Below are positions 27,497 to 35,427 of a stretch of DNA of 64,000 nt, piece after piece. The DNA is from a virus: the IMG/VR virus record IMGVR_UViG_3300017605_000342, positions 96,875-160,874 of that record; one strand, given 5' to 3'. Both the position numbers and the translations under genes were made by a program. The notes under the pieces were generated by a model, which worked only from the letters and a program-made list of their open reading frames with translations, made no database searches and was not told where the DNA came from. Each line of letters begins with the position of its first letter. Within the stretch, counting starts at the first letter, position 1.

Positions 27497-27637
27497 CTAG
27501 ACCTTCTTTACAGTCAAAAGTTTTAGAAAATTACTATCTATTATTTCTTCTAAGATATATTCAAGTTCTTTATACGTTGCCACTAACTTTGTACATTCGC
27601 GTGAAGTTTGCAGCTCCATATAAATGATTTCATACAT
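27497..27637 (-). CDS. Small helical protein
   Basis: 46 residues, MYEIIYMELQTSRECTKLVA. Amphipathic and helical, with an Ile/Glu-rich centre (ELEYILEEIIDSNF). Lies between the JAMM gene and the basic-protein trio. No strong ribosome site, so the start is tentative. Confidence 0.4.
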   Translation of the reverse strand: MYEIIYMELQTSRECTKLVATYKELEYILEEIIDSNFLKLLTVKKV

Positions 27638-27647
27638 CTTAGTAACC

Positions 27648-28073
27648 TCATGATTTTTTACTCGGTTTGATGTACTGCACGGATGCTGGCAATGGTGAAT
27701 CTTTTTCCCAAAATGCTAGTCTAGTTTGATTTTTGTTTACGCTGAGTATTCCTGTTACGCAGTGGTTATGGCGTCTATGGTCTTGAAAGTCGCAGTGTGA
27801 CATCACAGTGTCATCGTCTGGATGACTATGAATATCGCCGATTACTACCATGCCCCATTCTCTTGCGCGGGCATGCACTGTCTCAACAGCACCACGAACT
27901 GTTTCGATATTACCCGGAGTCTTTGTCGCTAGCTCCGGGTAAATCCATCTATGTACCTCAACTAATGAGGGTGATATCCGATATCCAAGCAACATTGCAT
28001 ACTCTTCATCCAGCGACCGAATACACTTGCGGCGAAAGTAGTCAAGATGATGCCGTTTTAACCGGACTATCAT
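27648..28073 (-). CDS. JAMM/MPN+ metalloprotease (JAB domain)
   Basis: 141 residues, a single JAB domain. Glu in DEEYAMLLGYR (about residue 24) and the metal site GDIHSHPDDDTVMSHCD (HxH-x10-D, with the conserved S two to three residues before D) form the complete JAMM motif. Such enzymes cleave isopeptide or peptide bonds, and in long-tailed phages a related JAB domain occurs in gpK-type tail-tip proteins. Here it is isolated next to the terminase and glycosyltransferase genes, so the substrate is open. Confidence 0.85.
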   Translation of the reverse strand: MIVRLKRHHLDYFRRKCIRSLDEEYAMLLGYRISPSLVEVHRWIYPELATKTPGNIETVRGAVETVHARAREWGMVVIGDIHSHPDDDTVMSHCDFQDHRRHNHCVTGILSVNKNQTRLAFWEKDSPLPASVQYIKPSKKS

Positions 28074-28075
28074 AC

Positions 28076-28393
28076 TTACTGTCTGAATACTAAAATCACA
28101 TCAGAGGTTTTAACATCCGGTAGGGTTTCTAACGGAGTTGTAGGACGATCTTCTGTTAACAGTGCCACTACAGCGTATGCGGCACCGATAGTGCCCGTCT
28201 CATCGCCAAAATGACAAGACACTGCCCAATGGCCACCATGCTTTTCTACTTCACGCTGCAAGTACCATTTGTTGTCAGCAGCCTGTACATAGACCTGCAC
28301 AGGGAGTTTAGCTGGAGTAACTTTACCACACACTGTGAACTCAAAGCCCACAGTGTCAAACATCTCAGGACTGTCTATTCTTACTTTGCTCAT
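28076..28393 (-). CDS. Small beta-sandwich protein
   Basis: 105 residues, MSKVRIDSPEMFDTVGFEFTVCGKV. It has the look of an Ig-like carbohydrate or scaffold domain (QVYVQAADNKWYLQREVEKHGGHWAVSCHFGD). Lies between the glycosyltransferase and the JAMM protease. No family recognised. Confidence 0.55.
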   Translation of the reverse strand: MSKVRIDSPEMFDTVGFEFTVCGKVTPAKLPVQVYVQAADNKWYLQREVEKHGGHWAVSCHFGDETGTIGAAYAVVALLTEDRPTTPLETLPDVKTSDVILVFRQ

Positions 28394-29452
28394 TTAATCC
28401 GTCCTTATGTCATCTTCATTACGACTCTTAAAGTATGCTCTAATCTTGTCGCGTAAGATAACATTACGATCAGTTAAAGTGTACAATCCCTGAACATCTT
28501 TCTTCAGGTCTAACTGGTAGTTGAACTGCTCATCTACCAGAATTTTCCAACGGCTGTTATAGCGTCTGTTACGCTTTGGTCCGTGGAAGTAATGCAGGAC
28601 CAAACCAGGTGTATATCCGATGTTCTGCTTAATGTGCAGATCACATCGATTCTGCCATTCCTGCCAGTAATCTTTAAATGTCTGGTGCATTCCTCCATGA
28701 ATGGACTCTTGCACTTTCCCAATTAGGGCAGTTGCTTGGTGATGGTCCCCAGATCCCAATATCGCAACGTCTCCCAAACCACCCAAGTCAGCCAACGCTG
28801 ACCTACGATATGCCCAAGAATAACCGCTGTGAAAGGCAGCTCCACCACTACCATATGGATAGTTCCAATGCCCCTGTTCTTGCTTCTTTGTGTTAACACG
28901 TGTGGGTTGTTTATGCCCGTGCATCCAATCAAAGACAAAACCCGTCTGTGTATTTAACGGCTCAAAGTCAGGGTTTAAGTCTGTTGCATAAGAAAACATC
29001 TGTACAATTTTGTACGACTGTAGTTGGTGTAATGTTTCGTTCACCCAATCTGGGCGTGCAAACTCGATGTCTGCGTCAATTGTTGCCACATACTCCCAAT
29101 CTGCGGGTAGTCTCTGAATAGCTAAGTTTAGCAACAGCTCTTTAGACCAGATTTCAGATGTTGTGCGCAACTGAATGTGGTGTGGATTATCTGGTTCAGT
29201 TACTTCAAAAGCACGATCACGCAACGCAAGCTCAATGGTGTACAGAATACCACCAGCATTCTCAACCATCTGTTCAAACGCGTGATACAACTTATATCGC
29301 GTGTAGTAACGTGGCGGATTAAAGATAGCGGTCACCACGTACAATGGAGAAACAATCGGCGTAACATGATGCTGACGACGTGCAGGATCGTTTCTATAAG
29401 GATCAATCTGCTGAATCTTTTCTACATGTCTTGAGGGTGTAATATATTTCAT
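28394..29452 (-). CDS. Glycosyltransferase (GT-A fold)
   Basis: 352 residues. After a 35-residue leader, LYVVTAIFNPPRYYTRY begins a GT-A domain. WEYVATIDADIEFARPDWV carries the DxD metal motif (DAD, about residue 127), and SGYSWAYRRSALADLGGLGDVAILGSGDHH is the acceptor/ED-type region. Likely uses a nucleotide sugar. Coupled to terL by shared stop/start bases. The phage therefore has two glycosyltransferases bracketing the fibre genes. Confidence 0.8.
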   Translation of the reverse strand: MKYITPSRHVEKIQQIDPYRNDPARRQHHVTPIVSPLYVVTAIFNPPRYYTRYKLYHAFEQMVENAGGILYTIELALRDRAFEVTEPDNPHHIQLRTTSEIWSKELLLNLAIQRLPADWEYVATIDADIEFARPDWVNETLHQLQSYKIVQMFSYATDLNPDFEPLNTQTGFVFDWMHGHKQPTRVNTKKQEQGHWNYPYGSGGAAFHSGYSWAYRRSALADLGGLGDVAILGSGDHHQATALIGKVQESIHGGMHQTFKDYWQEWQNRCDLHIKQNIGYTPGLVLHYFHGPKRNRRYNSRWKILVDEQFNYQLDLKKDVQGLYTLTDRNVILRDKIRAYFKSRNEDDIRTD

Positions 29453-30777
29453 TAAATACCACGTTCGTTACAATAGATATATTTATTTTCCGGCTGGTTT
29501 AATAACATTGCTGCCAATGCTAGTGAAATAACACAGTCGTCAAACTTTTGTCTACCTCTTGGAGCACTATATTGAACAACACCGCCCGGTGTTATGTGGA
29601 TCTCATAATCTTCCAACTCTCGCATCAATTCGGGAATATTAGGGTACGTGATCTTGCGTTGCTCAATCATGACGCGTAGATTTTCTATGGCTTCACGTTT
29701 AGCGATGTTGGTGTAAAACCGATATGGAATCACATTCAAACCAGAAACCTGCAAGGTGTTGAATATCGGATCTCCCTGAGAAGTTGCGTCCATTATTAGA
29801 ATCGCATTATTATAACGACGACATACGTCGATAATACGAGTATATTGCAGTTGCCAGTCTATTTCATTAAAACGTTCAAAATAAACAACTCGCCGACGAT
29901 TAAGGTCTACTACCGTTATAACAGTGTAGTCGTGTGACCTTGCTAAGTCTAGCCCAACACCATACCTAGTATGCGGGTTAGGCAGCTCTCCGATACCATC
30001 CCAAGGACCATGTACGCAGTCCTTGTAAGTACCGAACACTGTTGAAGCGTTGTCCAAAAACTCTGCTTCAATTTCCTGGCGAAACACCTCTGTGGGCATG
30101 TTTCTGCGAGCATCTTCGATGTCTTCCGGTTTGATCCACGGATTTGCCCACGTGGGCATTCTCATCGAAAACCACTCTGGGTGTGGATCAATCTCGCCTT
30201 TGCCTAAACGTTCCTTGTTCCCGCGCTGGAAGAAATCGTAGAACAAGTTATGCCCTTTAGGGGTTGACAGAAAAATAACTCGACCACGAGTCTGTGTGAT
30301 AGTCGTTCTAAACGAATCGTAGGCAGCGTCTTTGATACGCGCCATCTCGTCTGCAACTATTAAGTGAACTCTGAATCCTCGCAGTTTGTCTTCGTCTTCC
30401 GCAGTTTTGAACCACATTTCGCTATGCGGTTCGCCATCAGGCCGAAATAACGTAATCATGTTTTCTTTCTTGGATTCTTCCCAAGAGCCTTTCGGCAACA
30501 ATTTCTTTACGTAATCTTTTCCAACTTCTGCCTGCGCGTATGACGGCGCGATCCACCAATTCACCGACTCCGGTGTTTCCCACGCATGCTTTGTGAATAC
30601 GATACTAGCACCGTAGGATTTTCCTGCTTTTGATCCCCATGCTCCAACCACGTAGCGGATTTTGGGATCTCTATAAAATGCCATTAGCAACTGAGCTTGA
30701 CGATCATATAACTCAGGTAAAATTAAAACTACATCCTTTGCCGCTGGCGGGCGTGGTGGTTGAACTATTCCTTGCAT
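29452..30777 (-). CDS. terL: Terminase large subunit
   Basis: 441 residues. Walker A GAWGSKAGKS (about residue 46), Walker B VHLIVADEMA (about residue 138) with the catalytic Glu, motif III FLSTPKG, and the RNase H-like nuclease domain with acidic residues at YGVGLDLARSHDY, AILIMDATSQGD and KFDDCVISLAL. All elements of a packaging ATPase/nuclease are present at a usual length. It motors DNA into the prohead through the portal. Confidence 0.93.
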   Translation of the reverse strand: MQGIVQPPRPPAAKDVVLILPELYDRQAQLLMAFYRDPKIRYVVGAWGSKAGKSYGASIVFTKHAWETPESVNWWIAPSYAQAEVGKDYVKKLLPKGSWEESKKENMITLFRPDGEPHSEMWFKTAEDEDKLRGFRVHLIVADEMARIKDAAYDSFRTTITQTRGRVIFLSTPKGHNLFYDFFQRGNKERLGKGEIDPHPEWFSMRMPTWANPWIKPEDIEDARRNMPTEVFRQEIEAEFLDNASTVFGTYKDCVHGPWDGIGELPNPHTRYGVGLDLARSHDYTVITVVDLNRRRVVYFERFNEIDWQLQYTRIIDVCRRYNNAILIMDATSQGDPIFNTLQVSGLNVIPYRFYTNIAKREAIENLRVMIEQRKITYPNIPELMRELEDYEIHITPGGVVQYSAPRGRQKFDDCVISLALAAMLLNQPENKYIYCNERGI

Positions 30778-30781
30778 TTAA

Positions 30782-31393
30782 CTACTCCGACGGTACAGTC
30801 CCGTCGTCAGACTCCTTAGGCGCTTGTATCAACGCCTTGTAATGGTATTGCGGACCATCTTCATGAATCTTGTCCACAATTTCTTTGGCTCTGTTCTGGT
30901 CTTGTACCGTCTCGGTTACCACAGTCCCATCGTGAGTATTGACTACTGCGATGTGTACGTATGATGGAGCATGTGCTCCAGCAACGTTCTTAGGCAACCA
31001 ACCAAAGTCTTGAAGGAGTTTTAACATTTGTACTCGCATGTCGAAAATCATCTTACATGCTTGGTTAAATGTAGGCGATCCTTCTCTCGCCTGCTTCTTG
31101 TTACGCTCTAAATCTGCTCGCTGTTTTTCAAAGTCTTGAAAAATGTCTGCAATAACGAAGTTAATATCTTTGTTATCTGCTAAAGCTTTAACTGCGTCTT
31201 CGCGGACCTTTTTACGATCTACACGGATCATGCGCTCTGTAACGCCGAATATCTTTGCCAGATCAACGTTAGTGCGGGATGTATCACCCATCACTTGCAG
31301 CCACTCTAAAACATGGCGACGTTGTTGTGTTGTTACCTTTTCACCGTTCTGCGCTCTAGCCCACAGCTCTTTCGCTGTCAGTGCGTGTGTCAT
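30782..31393 (-). CDS. terS: Terminase small subunit
   Basis: 203 residues. An N-terminal HTH (RTNVDLAKIFGVTERMIRVDRKKV, about residues 38-62) is followed by a long coiled-coil oligomerisation region and an acidic tail. Lies just upstream of terL with a four-base gap between the genes. It recognises the packaging site and recruits TerL. Confidence 0.75.
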   Translation of the reverse strand: MTHALTAKELWARAQNGEKVTTQQRRHVLEWLQVMGDTSRTNVDLAKIFGVTERMIRVDRKKVREDAVKALADNKDINFVIADIFQDFEKQRADLERNKKQAREGSPTFNQACKMIFDMRVQMLKLLQDFGWLPKNVAGAHAPSYVHIAVVNTHDGTVVTETVQDQNRAKEIVDKIHEDGPQYHYKALIQAPKESDDGTVPSE

Positions 31394-31778
31394 TTAGTAA
31401 TACCAGCCATCCTTGTGTTTGTGTGAGACAGGTTTGTGCTGACACTAAAGCGTCATCATTTATATCAGTCGAACTAACTACACCATGAACCCTAAATCCA
31501 CGTAAATGGCACGGGTTGTTCGCTGATCTAAACCAAATCTCAGACCCGTTGTCAAAATACAACGTATGTTCGCGTTTGTTAATCTTGGGGAAATTGGGTT
31601 TTAGCTGTGGCCCGAAATACTGACCTTCTGGGTTGCAGCAATCTAGAATATCCTGTAAGACTAACTCACTATCTTTGTAAGTCTGATCCAACCAAATATA
31701 GACGGTGTTAGGATGTTGCACACCGTCTAATATTTTCTCAATTGCCTCAAGCTTAGTTGCTTGAGAGATTCTTGTCAT
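31356..31778 (-). CDS. Truncated terminase-like paralogue without Walker A or catalytic Glu
   Basis: 140 residues from the ATG at 31778 (MTRISQATKLEAIEKI), overlapping terS by 38 bases. The segment EIWFRSANNPCHLRGFRVHGVVSSTDINDDALVSAQTCLTQTQG aligns by eye with TerL 'EMWFKTAEDEDKLRGFRVHLIVADEMARIKDAAYDSFRTTITQTRG'. The P-loop is absent and Walker B DE is changed to ST. No nuclease domain follows. It is either a decaying duplicate or a retained non-catalytic subunit or decoy. Confidence 0.7.
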   Translation of the reverse strand: MTRISQATKLEAIEKILDGVQHPNTVYIWLDQTYKDSELVLQDILDCCNPEGQYFGPQLKPNFPKINKREHTLYFDNGSEIWFRSANNPCHLRGFRVHGVVSSTDINDDALVSAQTCLTQTQGWLVLLNDTRTDSERAVG

Positions 31779-31779
31779 A

Positions 31780-31956
31780 TTACCTGATCTTTGGTAATGG
31801 GGGCAATGCTCCCAATAACCCAAATCCTTGGAGTACCCAGAGGATTACAGCTACGACAACGACAATGTTAAAAATCTTTTTGATTGTTGGGTCCATAGGT
31901 ATGTAGGTATTAACCAACCATAACAAGACACCAACGACGATTATCCAAATAAACAT
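31780..31956 (-). CDS. Small two-span membrane protein
   Basis: 58 residues, starting MFIWIIVVGVLLWLVNTYIP. Two hydrophobic segments are split by MDPTIKKIFN. The pattern 'LLWLVNtyIPMD..IKkIlNivVvi.VilW.L..fgll' is a widespread family of tiny phage and bacterial membrane proteins of unknown function. Tightly joined to the terminase-like gene. Confidence 0.75.
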   Translation of the reverse strand: MFIWIIVVGVLLWLVNTYIPMDPTIKKIFNIVVVVAVILWVLQGFGLLGALPPLPKIR

Positions 31957-31991
31957 GGTATTTCTACCCGCTCATAAGAACTGAGCTTATG

Positions 31992-32067
31992 TGGTTGCGT
32001 CGGCCTGAGTCGAACAGGTGATTTCAAGGTTATGAGTCTTGCGAGCCGCCGTTGCTCCATCCCCGCA
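31992..32067 (-). tRNA. tRNA-Met(CAU) with mismatched acceptor stem
   Basis: Minus strand. Anticodon loop CTCATAA, T-loop TTCGACT, A73 and an encoded CCA are clear. The acceptor TGCGGGG/CGACGCA pairs at positions 1-4 and 7 but mismatches at 5-68 (G-A) and 6-67 (G-G), and the first T-stem pair (49-65) is A-C. No GGG/CCC in the anticodon stem, so it is not a standard initiator. It lies directly after a terminator in transcription order. Confidence 0.7.
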
Positions 32068-32072
32068 CCATT

Positions 32073-32102
32073 AAAAGAAAAAGGCCACCGTTGCCAGTGG
32101 CC
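32073..32102 (-). terminator. Intrinsic terminator, minus strand
   Basis: An 8-bp stem (GGCCACTG/CGGTGGCC with one G-U) capped by a GCAA tetraloop, followed by TTTTTCTTTT. It lies after the homing endonuclease gene and just before tRNA-Met, so some late transcripts should stop here; genes beyond it need readthrough or another promoter. Confidence 0.85.
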
Positions 32103-32229
32103 TTTCAAGTCCTGCCTTAAGTTGTCTCTATGCGGCAAACGATATGACTAATCGTATGGGTGAGGCCGCGTACAACGTTGATAATTTTCAACCGGAAGGA
32201 ACTTCTTCTCTAATTACAGTCTACCATAT

Positions 32230-33495
32230 TTAGACTACTGTATTTGAATCATGTTTGTCAATATATTCAGCTATCTTTCTGTGCTCATCCGCTGTGCCGT
32301 TACTTTTTATAGTATTAGCTTTGCTGGAGATTATTAGCACATTTCCCTTAGAATATCCCATACTAGGGTTTATTCTATCAAAGCTAGGACTATTGTCTTG
32401 TTTCTTTTCCGAGAAATAATCCAACTCAGTTCCAAGTATAGGACAATGAGTAGGCCAATAAATGTCTTGGAATTTCAGTGTAAAAGAAACCTTCCTGTGA
32501 CGGCTGTTGTACTTCTTGTAGCGAAAGCGTGCACGCTGGGCCGACAATAGATCCCGCTCTTCTCTACTCAAAGATACGTCTACAGCGTTGGGTGAATGAA
32601 TGCCAAACTTACGTCTAAGAAAGTGTATTCTCTGCCTAGACATACCCAAAAGCTCCGCAATCTGCGCGTTGTTTTTATCTACAGATTTCTCTAGAAACTC
32701 CTTGAGGTCACTTTGCGATAGTTTCCTGTTGTATGGATTACTTCCTATACAAGCACGACAGCGGAATCCAAATCTTCTTTTATCGATGTATAAAAAGTTA
32801 TCCTCGTTTAAAAGTTTAAACTTTCCACAACCTACGCAACATCTATCCTTCTTATCAGTGAAGTCTTCATCAACGGGCTGTTCTCTAAGTAGACTGTGCA
32901 CCTTATCTAAACATGTAGTAGGAAACTTATGTTTTTTAAGTAACTCTATCCACACTGGTAGTAAAACATCAAGATTCTCTTTGTCAATTATAATCTTTCT
33001 TGACATTACTCCATTATGCCAAGATTTGTTCTCTTTACTTAGATACAATGATAAGCTATGTGTTTTATTGAAAACATCTACAAGACGTTGTAAGTCTTCT
33101 CTGGAAAACCCAACAAAGCGTAGTCCAACGTGGTAGGGGCCTAAAATTTTACCACGATCCAAGTACGCTACAAGCAAACCCAAATACCCCAACGTAGCAC
33201 CAAGATTACTGGGGATATGTCGCTTGTAGTGGCCTTCCCAATAAAACCAATCCCTCATCGTTGCTAAAATACCTTCATCTCGGCATTCTAGTAACACTGG
33301 ATCTTCTGATCCAATAATACGCGCCTTGTCTAAACCTAAATGATCCGCTTTCCATCGCAGGTAATCTATTAATTTGAGAGGTTGTTTCTCACAGTATAGT
33401 AACCCGTATTCTCTTTTTACAATACCACCAGTAGTTAGTAAACTTCCTAGCAAAACTTGATTATACTTTGCCTCCGGTGTTTGTGGTTGTTCCAT
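32230..33495 (-). CDS. Composite homing endonuclease: degenerate LAGLIDADG + zinc ribbon + HTH + HNH
   Basis: 421 residues. N-terminus: VLLGSLLTTGGIVKR is a LAGLIDADG helix lacking its acidic residue, followed by a matching domain (QPLKLIDYLRWKADHLG...). Middle: zinc ribbon CCVGCGKFKLL...CRACIG (about 240-270) and an HTH (NAQIAELLGMSRQRIHFLRRKFG, about 295-318). C-terminus: HNH-like CPILGTELDY...SPSFDRINPSMGYSKGNVLIISSKAN. It looks like a fused or replaced homing nuclease in which HNH is probably the active domain. Confidence 0.8.
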   Translation of the reverse strand: MEQPQTPEAKYNQVLLGSLLTTGGIVKREYGLLYCEKQPLKLIDYLRWKADHLGLDKARIIGSEDPVLLECRDEGILATMRDWFYWEGHYKRHIPSNLGATLGYLGLLVAYLDRGKILGPYHVGLRFVGFSREDLQRLVDVFNKTHSLSLYLSKENKSWHNGVMSRKIIIDKENLDVLLPVWIELLKKHKFPTTCLDKVHSLLREQPVDEDFTDKKDRCCVGCGKFKLLNEDNFLYIDKRRFGFRCRACIGSNPYNRKLSQSDLKEFLEKSVDKNNAQIAELLGMSRQRIHFLRRKFGIHSPNAVDVSLSREERDLLSAQRARFRYKKYNSRHRKVSFTLKFQDIYWPTHCPILGTELDYFSEKKQDNSPSFDRINPSMGYSKGNVLIISSKANTIKSNGTADEHRKIAEYIDKHDSNTVV

Positions 33496-34144
33496 TCTTT
33501 AGTAACTCCTCATTTTGCACAGCTTGATCTTCTGCTTTAAACGTGTAGCCTTTTGTCAAACCACCACGGTATGCTGTAGTATTGGAGCTTAGCGATGCAA
33601 ACACATTGTTAACCCCACCAGCGGTTGCAGCATAAGTGATCGTGCCAGTAGTTGGGATAGACAAGCGGTTTCCAACGTCAAACGCATCCTGGTTTGCACC
33701 CAAGTACACAAACTGCCAGTTGTAAACTGTAGTCTGATGTTCGATTTTCTGACGCACCGCTTCTATACCAAATCTACGGCTAGCATTCTCCAGCCCGTCT
33801 GTCATAATCACAAAAAGCACTTTGGCAGGACGTGACGATGGTGCAATAGCACGGAGTCTAGCACCGACTTCATCGATTGTACGCCCCAACGCGTCCAACA
33901 GCGCTGTGCTGTTGCGCGGAACAAAATCGTCTAGACCTAGCAACTGTACCTCGTTGATGTCTTTTGCAGAATAGTTAATCTCATATCTATCGTCGAACTG
34001 AATCAGTGATACGCGGGCTTGACCCGACGCTTTCTTCTGGTCAGTGATGAACGTGTTGATACCACCGATGGTGTCCATACGAATGGACTCCATAGAACCA
34101 GATCGATCCAATAGAATCACAATTTCGGTCAAATCTTCTTTCAT
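33461..34144 (-). CDS. von Willebrand factor A domain protein
   Basis: 227 residues from the ATG at 34144 (MKEDLTEIVILLDRSGSME), chosen for the GAGGGAAAAC before it. The MIDAS is complete: DRSGS, a Thr in PRNSTALLDALG, and Asp in FVIMTDGLEN. The C-terminal 60 residues are Gly/Thr/Asn-rich. Phage vWA proteins of this type occur near terminases, possibly as metal-dependent adhesion or chaperone factors. Distinct from the vWA domain of the Ro-like protein at 45703. Confidence 0.8.
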   Translation of the reverse strand: MKEDLTEIVILLDRSGSMESIRMDTIGGINTFITDQKKASGQARVSLIQFDDRYEINYSAKDINEVQLLGLDDFVPRNSTALLDALGRTIDEVGARLRAIAPSSRPAKVLFVIMTDGLENASRRFGIEAVRQKIEHQTTVYNWQFVYLGANQDAFDVGNRLSIPTTGTITYAATAGGVNNVFASLSSNTTAYRGGLTKGYTFKAEDQAVQNEELLKNGTTTNTGGKV

Positions 34145-34154
34145 TAGTTTTCCC

Positions 34155-34463
34155 TCAATAAGCATCACACCAAGCTGCATGGCCTGGTGATCCAAGACTT
34201 ACAGCCCCACATGTACACTTCTTGCCCGTAACGGTTGGGCTGCTCGTCATCGTCACGGTCATTTCAGGAATCATGTCACCCTCTTGTACTTCTGGGAATG
34301 ATGGGTGTTCCAAAACAAAGTAGTGGCAAGCCCGCAAAAGATCATCACCAAAATTCATGAACTTTGCATCGTCTGGTACTAACATTAGGGCTTGTTTGAT
34401 ATGGCTAAATTCTAAGTAGTCATTCAGCCGCAGTAACTTTAACCTTCGACTTGTGGTGGCCAC
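34155..34463 (-). CDS. Small Cys-rich C-terminal protein
   Basis: 102 residues. The helical N-terminus (LNDYLEFSHIKQALMLV) is followed by a beta segment and a terminal CTCGAVSLGSPGHAAWCDAY with a possible metal site. Overlaps the regulator gene by 44 bases. Function unknown. Confidence 0.55.
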   Translation of the reverse strand: MATTSRRLKLLRLNDYLEFSHIKQALMLVPDDAKFMNFGDDLLRACHYFVLEHPSFPEVQEGDMIPEMTVTMTSSPTVTGKKCTCGAVSLGSPGHAAWCDAY

Positions 34464-34671
34464 TGGGTTTACTCCTACGTTTAATTTCTGATACGAATGT
34501 AATCCCTAAAAAAGTGTTTATTTTACTAATAGTCTCTTCTGAAGGAAGATTAACACCTTTGCACAAGTTGTAAAATCCCTGACGTGAAAGTCCCACCGCA
34601 GAACAGAACTCGGATATAGTATAATGCTTATTCAATACTTCTTCTTTTATGATTCTCTCGAACTCAGTCAT
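34420..34671 (-). CDS. XRE/Cro-type transcription regulator
   Basis: 83 residues from the ATG at 34671, with AAGGAG ten bases upstream. HTH: YTISEFCSAVGLSRQGFYNLCKGVNLPSEETISKI (about residues 16-50). The C-terminal tail is basic (KRRSKPSGHHKSKVK). First gene of the leftward operon, facing the divergent promoter region, so it probably binds there. Confidence 0.8.
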   Translation of the reverse strand: MTEFERIIKEEVLNKHYTISEFCSAVGLSRQGFYNLCKGVNLPSEETISKINTFLGITFVSEIKRRSKPSGHHKSKVKVTAAE

Positions 34672-34697
34672 ATAACAATACTCCTTTATACTCTCGG

Positions 34698-34726
34698 ACT
34701 TTATCATACTCCAGTCTGACTGTCAA
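34698..34726 (-). promoter_or_regulatory. Leftward sigma70-type promoter
   Basis: Minus strand TTGACA (34726-34721), 17-base spacer, TAAAGT (34703-34698). The -35 is consensus. It would start transcription about 25 bases before the XRE start codon and so drive the left operon. Confidence 0.65.
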
Positions 34727-34741
34727 GGGAAATCTTTTTTC

Positions 34742-34770
34742 TTGACAAAAATCATAATTGGGTGTAGCTT
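34742..34770 (+). promoter_or_regulatory. Rightward sigma70-type promoter (candidate)
   Basis: TTGACA at 34742-34747, 17-base spacer, TAGCTT at 34765-34770. Consensus -35 but a weak -10. It diverges from the leftward promoter with 15 bases between the two -35 boxes, and could launch the early operon. The 100 bases from here to 34871 hold no gene. Confidence 0.5.
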
Positions 34771-34870
34771 TGTTTTGCGTTTCCGGTGTCTGCGTGGATT
34801 AGGTAGTTACTTACAGGGATAGTAGAGTCGGGAGCATCCATGACATTCTCCATGAGGGTATGCCAAGACT

Positions 34871-35077
34871 ATGACAGGAGAGCAATGCTTTTACTGTAGG
34901 CGTGGGGACCATCGTAAGTGTCGTAGAATCAAGCTAGATTCAAAAATGTGTGAGTGCAAATGCGATTATGCTAAAGATTTCCGCCAAGATGCCGTATTAT
35001 ACCAAGAGCTTGACGGCAGCAACATTGTGGCTGTGTACCAACGACTATTCCCTTGGAAGAGGTTGAGAACTATATGA
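34871..35077 (+). CDS. Zinc-binding small protein, first early gene
   Basis: 68 residues, MTGEQCFYCRRGDHRKCRRI. The Cys/His pattern C-x2-C...H-x3-C...C-x-C-x-C suggests a zinc ribbon. Basic. Its stop overlaps the next ATG. Confidence 0.6.
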   Translation: MTGEQCFYCRRGDHRKCRRIKLDSKMCECKCDYAKDFRQDAVLYQELDGSNIVAVYQRLFPWKRLRTI

Positions 35078-35232
35078 GTTATCAGGATACCAGATATTCA
35101 GCTAAGAAGTTTGTTGCAGAGAAGTTGCTGGGACGACCGCTAACCCCAGAAGAAAAAGACATTGTAGATGAGTTTGTTGAATTGGTTTGGAGAGATGCTG
35201 TCAGCTACGACGCTGTTTGGGACAGCGACTAA
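35074..35232 (+). CDS. Small helical protein
   Basis: 52 residues, MSYQDTRYSAKKFVAEKLLGR, with PLTPEEKDIVDEFVELVW forming an acidic helix. The ATG overlaps the upstream TGA. Function unknown. Confidence 0.6.
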   Translation: MSYQDTRYSAKKFVAEKLLGRPLTPEEKDIVDEFVELVWRDAVSYDAVWDSD

Positions 35233-35244
35233 TCGGAGAAAATA

Positions 35245-35427
35245 ATGGGAAATCAAACACATAGAGGGACGTGCGGGGGAGCCAGACCGCCTGTGGAATT
35301 GAACGAGGATGCGCTGAAGGCTGCGATGGAGTACGCACCTGAAGGCTTCGAGGAAGACGAAATTGAGCCGATCATTAACGCCTACCTCGCTGCCCTGCCC
35401 AAGCAGGAGACTACAAATGAAAATTGA
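35245..35427 (+). CDS. Small acidic protein
   Basis: 60 residues, MGNQTHRGTCGGARPPVELN, with an acidic helical C-terminus (APEGFEEDEIEPIINAYLAAL). Ribosome site GGAGAAAATA. Overlaps the next start by 11 bases. Function unknown. Confidence 0.55.
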   Translation: MGNQTHRGTCGGARPPVELNEDALKAAMEYAPEGFEEDEIEPIINAYLAALPKQETTNEN

